64,000 bases of DNA from the NCBI GenBank assembly GCA_030247855.1, contig JAPDRN010000023.1, positions 248,001-312,000 of the forward strand. The letters run 5' to 3'. The notes below the pieces were generated by a model that saw only the letters and a program-made list of their open reading frames with translations, made no database searches and was not told the DNA's origin. A program made the position numbers and the translations under genes. The DNA is from Knufia peltigerae. Lineage: Eukaryota; Ascomycota; Eurotiomycetes; Chaetothyriales; Trichomeriaceae. Shown here one piece after another: positions 20,800 through 31,548 of the stretch (positions within the stretch are counted from its first letter, which is position 1; each line of letters starts with the position of its first letter).

Positions 20800-22486
20800 A
20801 TGGCTCTTGTGGCCAAATTGAAATCATGGTCTGAGGACTTGACGCCTTATTTCATCTACCTCCTCTTTGTCGCAACCTTGGGACCTCTTTTGTTCGGCTA
20901 CCATCTGGTATGAAGCCCCCCTTGGTCGTTGGCCGTTCCTTTTCGACTGAAATCAAGCCATGACTGACTCGTCTGTTTTCTCTTCTTTTAAAAACAAAAA
21001 AGGCCGAGCTCAACGCTCCCCAAGAAGTCATCACATGCACGAAAAAGTCACTCACCTCTTCACCATCGTCGTCGTCTTCTCTCCCACAGTGCATCCCCAT
21101 GGATTCGACTCAACTGGGACTCGTTTCTTCAATCTTCACTCTCGGTGGTCTCCTCGGTGCTCTGTTCTCAGGTTCCCTCGCCGCACGCTACGGCCGCCTC
21201 ATGGTCATGCGCGTCAACACCATCCTCCTCGCCTTGGGCCCTCTGGGCGAGACGTTCGCTCCCAACATCCCCATCCTCGCACTGGGTCGATTGATATCCG
21301 GCCTGGGCGCGGGGGTCTCCGTCGTCGTCGTGCCCATCTACATTTCCGAGATCGCCCCACCCAAGGAGAAGGGCTTCTTCGGCGCCTTCACCCAGATCGC
21401 CACGAACATGGGCATCTTCACGACCCAAGTTTTGGGGTACTTTCTCAGTCACGGCCAAATGTGGCGCGTCATTCTCGCGGTCGCGGGCGTGATTGGCATC
21501 GGGCAGTTCGTCGGCTTGCTCTTCGCCGTCGACAGTCCAAAATGGCAAGCCGACCATGCCGACGCACAACAGGCCAAGAACAACCTGAAGCGGATCAGAG
21601 GACACAAGGCTGACATCGGTGAGGAAGTCGAAGGGTGGAGAGGCACAACTGGTCAGGACGATGGAAATGGTAAGTCAACCACACCGAAATTTCTATGCCC
21701 TTGTCATTGTTTTATGCACCTACTGACACGACCGTGCAACAACAACCAGACGAGGAACAAACGCTCCTTTCCCGCGACAATGGCAACCCCGACCTCCCTC
21801 CCTCTTCGACGCCGCCGCCCAAGACATCACCGCACGCCACCGACGTCGGCATCCTTGCGGTCCTGCTCGACCCGAAACACAACCGGGCCATCCTCGCCGT
21901 GGTGGTGGTCATGATGGCCCAGCAACTCTGCGGCATCAACAGCATCATCATGTACGGCGTGTCCTTGCTGGCGGGCCTCCTGGCCTCCAACTCGGCCCTG
22001 CTCAACATCTTCGTGAGCGTGCTCAACGTCGTCGCCACCACGGCCTTCGCGCCCCTGGCCGACGTCCTCGGCCGCAAGGCCTGCATCCTCGGCAGCATCG
22101 CGGGCATGGGCGCGTGGAGCGTCCTGCTGGCCCTCGGCATCCGCGGCGCCGTCCCGGTCCTCAGCGCCGTGGCGGTGCTGTTGTTCGTCGCCAGCTTCGC
22201 CTTCGGCCTCGGCCCCGTCCCGTTCATCCTGAGCAGCGAACTCGTGGGCCCCGAGGCGGTCGGGGCCACCCAGAGCTGGGCCCTGGCCGCCAACTGGATC
22301 TCCACCTTTGTGGTCGCCCAGTTCTTCCCCATGGTGAACGAGAGGCTGGGCAAGGGCGTGGTGTACTTCGTCTTTGCCGGCCTGGCCGCCCTGTTCTTCG
22401 TCTTCGTCTCGTGGTACGTGCCCGAGACAAAAGGCAAGAGGGACGCCGACGAGGTTTGGGGGAGGGCCCCGAGGAGGGAAGACTAA
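20800..22486 (+). CDS. MFS sugar transporter, Vps73/YBR241C-like (vacuolar type)
   Basis: Exons are 20800-20907, 21003-21669 and 21750-22486, giving 503 residues; both introns keep frame. The sequence begins MALVAKLKSWSEDLTPY and enters TM1 (FVATLGPLLFGYHLAELNAPQ). Sugar-porter signatures are present: RYGR after TM2, GRLISGLGAGVSVVVVPIYISEIAPPKEKGF, QQLCGINSIIMYG in TM7, and PETKG at the C-terminus. STQLGLVSSIFTLGGLLGALFSG points to the Vps73/YBR241C subgroup, linked in yeast to the vacuole. A Ser/Pro-rich loop (TSSPSSSSSLPQ) sits between TM1 and TM2. The third exon is distinctly richer in G+C than its neighbours. Substrate unknown. Confidence 0.9.
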
Positions 22487-23007
22487 GAGCTCCTTGCCTT
22501 TTTTCTCTTCTTCGTTCAACTCTTGGCCCCGAAGGATGAATCTCCTTCTTTCTTTTTCTTTGATCGTGGCGTCGTCGAGTAGGAAAGAAGTGAATGAGGG
22601 AGGCAGTGGCCAATATCAATCATCTGGAAAAATTGTGGTGGACTTGTCCGAGTTTCAGCGTAACAGAATATGACATCAAAAGAGCAGGTCAGGGAGTAAG
22701 AAAGGAGAGGACCATCGTGGTGACATAGTATGATGTATGATAGCCCGAGATTGTTCTCTGCTATATACAAGACATGGAAAGTACTGTGAGGATGAGTGCA
22801 TGCCTGAGAATTAAGCTGTCTCGGTTCAGCGTGCTTCTGATATTGATAGGAAATGAGACTTCACCACATGTCATGAGATGGTAGTTAGTATATTATTAAC
22901 TCTGCACATCAAGCACTGACTACCTAGGGAGGAACGATTTCCATGGCGCACTACAGGACCTATGGTCGTGTCGTTTTGCCCCCCCCCCTCCCGTTGCAGT
23001 GATATCA
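22487..23007. other. Intergenic between convergent sugar transporter and mannosidase genes
   Basis: 3' flanks of two convergent genes. A run of ten C residues lies at 22979-22988. No gene is seen. Confidence 0.5.
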
Positions 23008-25866
23008 TCATGGTGTAGAAAAGTCCCATAAACTACTAACCGTCACATTCTTCACCCACTCGCCACCGGTCGTGTCGTTCTTGACGTCGAACCCGACGGT
23101 CTTGGTCTCGCCCGGAACGAGCCAGAAGCCATTGCCGTCGAAGTTCCCAACCACTCCACTGGGGGAATCCAACCAGGTCCACGCACTCACGCCGCTGGTC
23201 GCCCGGACGGTAAATGTCGGACCGCTTGTCGTGTCATTGTTTCCGTTGACGATCAAGTTTAGTCCCGGATCGACGAGTCTCGCTTTGCCCAGCGACAGGA
23301 TGGGATGATAAAAGAATTCATGCGTAAAGATGCTCAACGTCTTGTCGTTCGGAAGGTGCCCAGTCGTCGTCAGGTTCATCTTCAGCACGGCATTCGATAG
23401 GTCAACACTCTTGCCGAGACTCTCCGTATTGGTTTGTAGGACTTTGGTGGTGTTCAGGGCGCCGACCGTGAACGGAATGCTGGAAGTGCCGTTTGTGACA
23501 TTCGACAAAACGTTGCCCGACCAGTCGTACCACGTCAAGTCCACCGTTCCATTCACACTTTCCCACAGATCACTGGTCACGTATGCGGTCAAGTCTCCCG
23601 TCGTGTAATTCCAATACGGAGCGACAATGACGGGAGAGTAGATGTCCTTGGCGATGTAGTGCAACATCTTCCAGCGACCAGAGTATTCGATCCCAGCCCA
23701 AGTGGGTGCTTGCCAGATGTCTTCGAGTTGCCAGTACAGAGAGCCAAGTTGGCGCTCCGGCATTCCCGATCCACGTCGGTAGTATGCGATCTGCGAGCGG
23801 TAGAAGTCTGCTTGGAAGATCTGGGTGGCCAGACACCACGACGAGAAATTCGCCAGGGGGTCGGCCTTGTCGGGGGTGGGATAGTACAATTCCACGGCGA
23901 TGGTCATCTCGCCCATACCTTTGGTGCTGTTGGCGAAGTTGGTCGTGTTGAGGCTACCCGAGGGGTAGTGGTGGTTCCGTAGCTGAATCGTCGTCGAGTT
24001 GAAGTGCAGATCTTCAGGGGCTACAGCTTCTTCCCAAGATTGCAAGGATGGCATCGAATGGAAGCCAAATTCGTTGGCGAATCGACCCACCGGATACGAA
24101 GACAGATTGAAGGCAACAGTACTATCATAGTCATAATGGTCTGTATCTCCGTAGATATAGCCCTCTGTTTCATTGTTGTATCTTTCGACCATCGGATGAG
24201 GAGCAGAGTGGTTCAGACTCAGGTACCCGTTTGTTGTGCTGCTGGGAATATACGAAATTGACCTTGAGTTCTCATAGACCGCTGGAAGCAGGACATTCAA
24301 GAATAGCGTTTCGTATTCTTTTTGCCAGCGAGAATAGTTTCCCGGATCATATAACTCGGCAAGGTACAATTCAAGGTTCTCGAGTTCATTTCCGCCGGCC
24401 CACAAAGCCAACGAAGGATGGTGATTGACCCGACGGACGTTGTAAATAGCTTCTTCGCGCACATTATCGAGAAAGCTCTGGGCAACAGGATATAGAGAGT
24501 CACTGAACTCAAATTCCGACCACAGAAGAATACCCTTCTCATCTGCGATATCGTAAATAAAGTCTGGTTGATATGCGCCCGAAGCCCAGACCCTAAGCAT
24601 GTTCTGATTGCCTTTGGTTACAGAGTCAAATAATTGCTGAATTTTGGTGGTCGTGACCCGTGGCCAAAAAGCATCTGGAGGTATGAAGTTGGACCCCTTG
24701 GCGTAGAATTCATGACCATTGATCTCGAAGTGCCAGTTGTTTCCGTTTTTGATACCTTGGCCAAGTTGACGCTTCGAGATAGGTTCCATGTTTAGTACAA
24801 TTGTACGGAATGCTGTCCGCTTGGTAGACGACACAACTGTGTCGCCGGAGTTTACCACGGTGACCGTGGCAAAGTAGAGATTTTGTTGACCGAGACCATT
24901 CGGCCACCAAAGTTTGACAGCACTGTCTTCAACAACGATACTGCCGGAGATTGCTCCTCCAGATATGGTGACATTCTTGGCAACACTGCTGGTGACTGTT
25001 TTGTTGCTGGCATCCTTGATCTCAATACGAAGCTCGGCATGTTGCGGTATAGTGCCCAGGACGTCCAACGAGGCGTTGACGACCCATGGCTTGGTTTGGT
25101 CGGGAGGCAAGTTGTTGAGCTGGCCTTGTCGGTAGATATCTAGTAGCGTATTCCGGACGTATAAATGATTATTACTTAATTGAACGATGTATGCCGGTTG
25201 CCAAACACCTGCTGGGGCGAACGCTGGACCCCAGTCCCATCCGAAATCCGATTGTTCCTTTCTGATGAGCCATCGATTTGGAAACTCGTAATTCAACTGA
25301 GAAGCCTTCCAAGGCTCATTGAGAGATGTATCTGCCAACGCATCTGCGATATTTGGGGCCGAACCGAAGTTGATAGTGATTGTGGGAGAGTTGCAGCCAG
25401 TGAGTGCCTTGGTAACGTCGAAGTAGTATTGTCGGAACTGATTGTCCGTGCTTGCGATCTGCTGGTTACACACCGAGATTGTGCTGAAAGTATCAAGACC
25501 ATTGAACACAAGCCAGGTAGTAGCATTCGAGGAAAGGTTACTTTGCTCAGTCAACAGGACAATATAGGAAGAGGGCTACGGCAGTGTTGACACTTACAGA
25601 GAAGCCAGGCTGGCAGTATAGGTCCAGTTCGTCTCTGCAACCCACCTCAGATTAAAATCGTTCAATCCATAATAAGGATCGCTGATGACTTGGGCATCGT
25701 GCAGGTCGAGGTGTGCTTGAGAAGGCACATGCCCGGGAACGGATATGCTATGATTAGGATTGGTCAAGGTCCACTGAAGCTCGCTCAGAGGCGTCACGTT
25801 TTGTGCAAGGCTGGAGTAGGGTGCACCGAGGAGAGACAAGCTGAATATTAGTAGAGACACAAACAT
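23008..25866 (-). CDS. mndA: Secreted GH2 beta-mannosidase (MndA type)
   Basis: Exons are 25866-25598 and 25540-23008 with a 57-nt intron (GTAAGT donor, CAAAG acceptor), giving 933 residues, close to fungal MndA. Residues 1-21 are a signal peptide (LLIFSLSLLGAPYSSLA). The galactose-binding-like sandwich domain follows, then the TIM barrel. The acid/base glutamate is E475 in WAGGNELENL. The nucleophile is E580 in FANEFGFHSMPS. LYWQLEDIWQAPTW lines the substrate site, and the protein ends in Ig-like beta domains. Many NxS/T sequons indicate secretion. The enzyme releases mannose from the non-reducing ends of beta-1,4-manno-oligosaccharides, the last step of plant mannan breakdown. Residue numbers are derived from exon coordinates. 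Confidence 0.95.
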
Positions 25867-26587
25867 ATTGGATCTTTGATTCTCGAGGCCACAGCCTATA
25901 CCAACGGCGCTCTGTTTTCCAACGACGAAAAGCCTACCTTAAGCATTGGCAAGCTCAGTCAAGAGATGGGACTCCATGCCATTAAAGCTTCGCGCGGGAT
26001 GAACATCATGCCCAGGAAGTCCTGGTACTCTTCAGCTTTGAATGACGCAATGAAATAGGCAATGCAACATTTGCTGCAAGGTACCAGACCATGAATGATC
26101 GACATGTTTGAAAAGAGGAGTAGTCAACCAGCGGTGGAGGAGAAAGCGGATGGAGGAGATGGTGGTGATGCCGGTGGAAGTGAAGGAGGAATAGCAGGAG
26201 GAGATTAAGCCGGGGAAACTAGGGAGTATACGAATACGGAATCCGGAGTCCGGAGTAACAGCTTCCGAACCTAGATTGGGAAGGTGTCATTTGGTGTCAA
26301 TGTCAATGTCAATGGCCCTTAGGGTACGGAGTACCATGGATGAGTAAAAGTATTCCGTAGTCTAGACAAGAAGAAGAGGAGGTAGATTGAATAGACCAAT
26401 AACTCAAGGCACAACGAGGATTGTATGCTTTCTTGGGCCCTTAGTATATGCATGACTGTACATCTTGCTCCTCATTAGGTATCCTCATATTCCCCAGTAT
26501 GTTCGGATCCCAGAAGCCCATGGATTTGCTCCTAACGCATCATAATATCATCAAATGGGCTGTTCACCCGAGGTTCGCTCCTAAATA
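25867..26587. other. Intergenic upstream of the mannosidase gene and 3' of SMC4
   Basis: Contains the mannosidase promoter. A threefold TGTCAA repeat lies near 26295-26312, and TACGGAATCCGGAGTCCGGAGTAA near 26235, a degenerate doubling of the CGGAGT word. No gene is supported. Confidence 0.5.
26325..26333 (-). repeat. TACGGAGTA word
   Basis: Exact copy inside the longer GTACGGAGTACC, in the mannosidase/SMC4 spacer, close to the imperfect copy TATTCCGTA at about 26351. Confidence 0.7.
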
Positions 26588-29500
26588 TCACCGGATTTGT
26601 CCAGCCTGTACACCAGGTCCGCCATGGTTTTGCTGTTGTGCCTGGATCTGCCGCTGGCGACCTCGGGCGAGGTAATCTTGATTCTCAACCGTCACACTCT
26701 TGGTCATGTGGTTGACCTTGTAGATACCAACCAGCCGTTCTGCAAGCTCAAACATGTTATTTCGTAAGGAAATAACGATAAATTGTGCATTCTTTGTTCG
26801 TTCCTTGATGTAGCCTGCAACAATGGACACCTAGAGTCATACTGATGTTAGCATTCTATCCAAATCTGAATACGATATGCGTCATGCGAACCTACATTTC
26901 TGAAATCCAAGGCGGCATCGATTTCGTCCATGACATATAATGGCGTGGGTCGGTAGACATGCAATGCAAACACCAATGCCAAAGAGCTGAGCGTCTTCTC
27001 TCCACCAGACAAGTTACCGATATTTTTCCAGCTTTTCTTGGGCGGCATGACGCTGAACAAGATCCCCTCAGAGAAAGGGTCGAGACTGTCGACAAGCTCA
27101 AGTTCTGCATTGCCGCCAAGCGTGATAAGCTGGTACATAGACTTGAGATGGGACGAGATCGTCGTGAAGCCCGTCATAAATTGGGTAAGTCGAAGGTTGC
27201 GAAGGTCGGTGAGACGCGTCTTGGCCGAGTCTCTTGTCTTGACAGCACCCCTGAGGTCGCTTGTACGTGAAGCTACTTCCTCACAGCGCCGTCGATATTC
27301 GGCGATCACTGAAAGATCGATGCCCGATGTGTTGCCAACTTTTTCCTCCAGGGCTGCGATAGACGCGACGAGATGATCTTTAGACATATCACTCAATTCA
27401 TCGCGAGTAAATGTCTGTAGTTCTCGTCGTGCTTGCTGCTTCTGGGTGGACAAGTCTGGCTGCTCTTCAGACTGCTCTTCTTCATCAACGTCCATAGCAT
27501 CAGGATCAGCTTCCATCTCCGGAGGAGCATCTGTCATTTCTTGTTCGTTATCGGAAGATGGGGGCTCTTTTTTTGTCTGCTCTTCTGCTGGCTGTTCTTC
27601 AGGAACACCCTCCAGATCAGCAACATCATGTAGGGATAATTTGGACAACTTCTCCGCCCAGTAGCGACTCTTTTTGTGATTGTCCGAAAGAACCTTCTGG
27701 TTTTCTTCAAGCTTGTTCTTCATTTCGATCTCTAGCGCTCGAGTAGAATTCAACTCCAAGGTCTGAGAATCAAGATTCTTCTTGAATGTTCCAAGTTCTT
27801 CCTTCATGGTGTCTTGCTCTTCCTGAGATTGTTCGCTTCGGCTTCTCAAATCTGCCGCAGCGGCCTTGTGCTTTTCGATGTCATCTTCCAAGCGCTCCAA
27901 GTCCTTCGACAGGGTCTCAATCTCTTTTTCAGCATCAGCCTTTGCCTTTTCGTTCTTGACTTTGAGCTTCTCGTTCTTGGTTCTCGCAACCTCGGCAGTA
28001 GAGATATCATCGTTGAGCAGATCAACCCTCTCTTTGAGTCCGTCCACCCTAGCTTTCTGCGTGCGAAGCTGGATACCACCCACTTCCATGATCTTATCTT
28101 GAAGCGCCTGGATCTCGCCCTCAACACTAGCGGTTTCCGAGTGTAGCTTCTCAAGCTCTTTGTTCATCGAAGCTATCTGCTTTTCGAGAGCTTTAATCTG
28201 GGAATCGTCCGCAGACGTAGTAGCAAGCTCCGCTATGAGATCCTGGACGCGCTTTTGCGCATCTGTGAGATTCCTGCTGCAATTCTCGACCTCCAAGTTG
28301 ATCTTTTGGATAACTGTCTCAAGCCTCGGGATCTCCTCTTGCTTTTCTTGTAAGCTAGTCTCAAGTTCTCTTTGTCGCGCTTGGAAAGTCTCAAATTGCC
28401 TTTCTAGCTGATCCCGGTCGTTTTCAAGCTTCTGTACTTGCTCTCTCGTCGTTTCAGATACCGGCTTGGACGACATTGCGCCACGGGCAACACGAGTGCC
28501 ACCGCCACTCATGGTACCGGAGACATCGATCAGCTGGCCGTCGAGGGTGACCACGCGCCATCTCCTGGCTCCGTAGGCAATCCGATTAGCTTGCTCAAGG
28601 TCTTTTGCAACGAGAGTGTTCTGCATGATGCTGTAGAATGCGGGAGCAAAACGTTCATCCTTTGGCTTGATGAGATCGAAAAGTCGCGGGACATTTTCAG
28701 GTGTCTGTATGGCGGACAGATCGCGCTGTGCCAGCTTATCGAGCAGGATGAAGTTGGCACGGCCTAGGTTATTTTTCCGCAGATACTCGATACATTGTTG
28801 TCCAACTTCAACGTTATCGACGACCATGTTCTCTAGGGATGGACAAGCCGTGGAAATAGCGACGTCGAATTTCTCATCGATGGTGCCGAGATTTCCAAGG
28901 CGGCCATGGAAGCCATCGATCCGTCCAGAGTCCTTGAGCCGCAGCAGGCCTTTGAGCACATTGCCTTGGTTTTGGCTGCTTGCGAGACTGGCCCGCGCTT
29001 CATCAGCCTTCTGTCTTGCCGAAGAGATCTGCGATCGAACTTCAGGCTCACTCGCTGCAAGCTTCTGTAAGGCATCTTGGATTTTCCTGACATCTTTCTC
29101 AAGTCGGGCTTTTGCATGCTTATGCTGCTCAATCTCCTCCAGTTTAGATTCTCTGCTGGCTTCGATGCTCTCGATCTTCTCATTTGCCTGGTCAATTGCC
29201 TTTTGCCCACTGTTTGCTTTCTCTTTCAAAATATCCAGCTCAGACTGCGCTACTGCGATCTCAGACTGCTTTTGATTCATCTTCGCATTCCATGGCTCCA
29301 GCGACTTCTGTTTGGCGGCTATTTGATCCGATAGACCTTGTGTTTTCCCTTTCAGGTTCTCTCGAATAACAGCAAGTTCTTGTTCTTCTTTCTGCATTTC
29401 TTGTTCCAGCTCAGCTATCTCGGCAGTTTTCCTCTCAATGTCGTCCGTGTGTTTCTCTACTAGGCTTTGTGCTTCGGATGCGGTCAATCGACTCGTTGTG

Positions 29501-31125
29501 GCCTGTTTGTCGGCTTTCTTCTGCTTTCCGTTGATAAACTTGCGTTTTTCCTCAAACTTGACATTTTCCTTGTCATATTTAGCTAGCTCTTTGGTAAGTT
29601 CTTGAGTCTGTTTCTCAATGCGTTCATACTGCTTGAGAGCTTTATTGTAAGCCCTTTCCAACTCTTTGATGGCATCCTCATTACCGGCATGTTTCTCGAG
29701 CTCGGTATCCAGTTGTCCTTGGATTTGTTGAATGGCCTCCTCGGTGACTTTGGTGTTGTCGTCGCATTCTGCAATATAAATCTGATAGAGAGCAGATTGT
29801 TTCTCTGCTAATTCGTTCTCGTCACGAATGAAAGTCAGGGCTTTGTTCTTCTTGTCTTCCAAGTTGTTCTTTTCCTTCTCAACGTGTTGGACACGTCCCT
29901 GCTTCTCAATACAAACTTCGTTCAGGCTTTCGAGCTCAACTGCTGCTTCCTCGATAGGTGTCTTGTATTTGGATGTCCCTATAATGTCTTCAAGGTACTC
30001 CAGCAGTCCGTCGTCGTGCTCGTTAGCAGCTTTCGGTTTCATTTGTGCAATAGACTCGACCTCGCCCTGAAGGATCAAGAATCTTTTGTGATCCAGGTCG
30101 ATACCTTTGTCTTTCAATAATGTCGTAACTGTGGTGAAATTGGTGGTCCGTCCATTCAGATAGTAGTTGCTAGAATTGTTCTTGAATGCTTTCCGTGAAA
30201 CAACAAGTTGTGAGTCCGGTACCACCTCATGCTTACCTCCTGGTAAGTCTACAATTTCTTGAAAGTATACCTCCACTTCACAGTAATTTAAGTCTTGGTG
30301 CTGTGCTGAGTTGTGGATCAGGGCCGAGATTTTGCCCTGTCTCATTTTACTGGCTCGAAACCCAAAGACAAAGAGCAAAGAGTCGATAACATTGGATTTA
30401 CCAGATCCATTGGGACCAACAACCGCAGAAAATGACGGGTGGAATGGTCCAACGATCTGTCGTCCAGCGTAACTTTTGAAATTGATCATGACCAGCTGTC
30501 GGATCACCATCCGAGACTTTGGCCCAGTTGCCTCTTCCACTACTGGCACAGCTTGGGCTCTTGCTCGGATGACAATATCCATGGGCTTCTCCATAACCAT
30601 GTCCATAGGTCGAGAAGATTTGAACACATCTGCGTCCGGCAGCGACTGCGCGTTCTTGTTCAATGCCGTACTCGTGATGTCCTTCAAAGGTGTTGCTTGT
30701 GCCTGCAGCACTGCTTGCGATGGCGTATCGTCGGTGGCGGAGGGTAATGGGGGTACAGGAGGAGCCGCCGAGGATCTACGGCCTTTTCGAGGGGAAGTGC
30801 TCTTTCGTTTACGCGGTGAGGGACTTTTCGTAGGAGATGCAGCTTCACTGGGCGCCATACTTTCGTCAGGGTCGAATATCTGAGTAGGCTCGATTCCTTC
30901 GCCTGTCTTGACTTTTCGTGCTCTAGCTGAGCGTTTTGGTGTTGCTGCCGCGCTTGCAATCGTCTGTCTTCTCGTCGACTTTCGCGGGCTGCGTTTTGGC
31001 GCAGGCGTAAACTCTTCATCCTTCTCCTCCTCTTGAACAGGACTCAATTCGTCGTCAGATTCTTCTACCACGAATGTTTTGCGCGTGGCACGGCGCGTCG
31101 GCCGAACAGGCGACTCAGCTGACAT
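26588..31125 (-). CDS. smc4: Condensin subunit SMC4
   Basis: Exons are 31125-26896 and 26830-26588 (65-nt intron), giving 1490 residues. The N-terminal 200 residues are basic and Ser/Pro-rich. The ATPase head then begins with Walker A (GPNGSGKSNVIDSLLFVFG). Two long coiled coils, rich in E, K and Q, flank the hinge (NVLKGLLRLKDSGRIDGFHGRLGNLG...). The C-terminal half of the head has the ABC signature NLSGGEKTLSSLAL and Walker B VMDEIDAALDFRN. The intron falls directly after DFRN, and splicing restores the conserved continuation VSIVAGYIKERTKNAQFIVIS. An acidic insertion (PEEQPAEEQTKKEPP and following) interrupts the distal coiled coil. SMC4 pairs with SMC2 to compact mitotic chromosomes. Confidence 0.97.
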
Positions 31126-31548
31126 CTTGCCGATTGTCTATGTCGTCTGTTGTGGTTTATTCATGCAGAGAGTCTTGCGACTACGAGTGTTTACTCAATG
31201 TCAACAATCGTAACTCAAAACGGTCTAGCCTAATGGCAAAGTGGTTGCTTACATAACACGGGCGATGTCAAGACGCAAAGGTTGTGTCCTTTTGTTGACA
31301 ATTATACATTTACATTTGAAGCAAGACATACATGAAAAGCACTTGAAAGACAAAAGGTCATTTCATTTAGCCTCATTATTGTGAACTCAAAGACATGTAT
31401 CTAAAGCATGATACTCTCTCATTAACATATGGATCGAAAACTCTATCAAGTTCATGTCCTCCCGCCAATACACTCCATTTTCAAGGAACCGCACCCCCTT
31501 CCCATTTGTTTGTTCATAGAATCATTGCCGGAACACGTCGTCAATTGT
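31126..31548. other. Spacer between SMC4 and phosphoketolase
   Basis: SMC4 promoter side and phosphoketolase 3' flank. A TAGCCTAATGGCAAAGTGG stretch at about 31226-31244 resembles a tRNA A box, but no B box or cloverleaf follows. Confidence 0.45.

Noticed and set aside
21027..21089. Pyrimidine-rich, Ser-coding stretch ending CCCACAG in the sugar transporter looks like a 63-nt intron.
   Set aside because: The only donor is GTCATC, which is poor. The stretch is in frame without stops, and splicing would remove the ITC...LPQ loop that sits before the CIPM motif in this family as I recall it. I kept it as coding.
22224..22619. Long antisense frames over the GC-rich sugar transporter exon.
   Set aside because: They are by-products of high G+C, with Arg/Pro-rich translations and no domain, while the sense frame is a clear transporter.
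31226..31300. TAGCCTAATGGCAAAGTGG resembles a tRNA A box.
   Set aside because: No B box (GGTTCGA-type) or cloverleaf pairing follows within a tRNA length.
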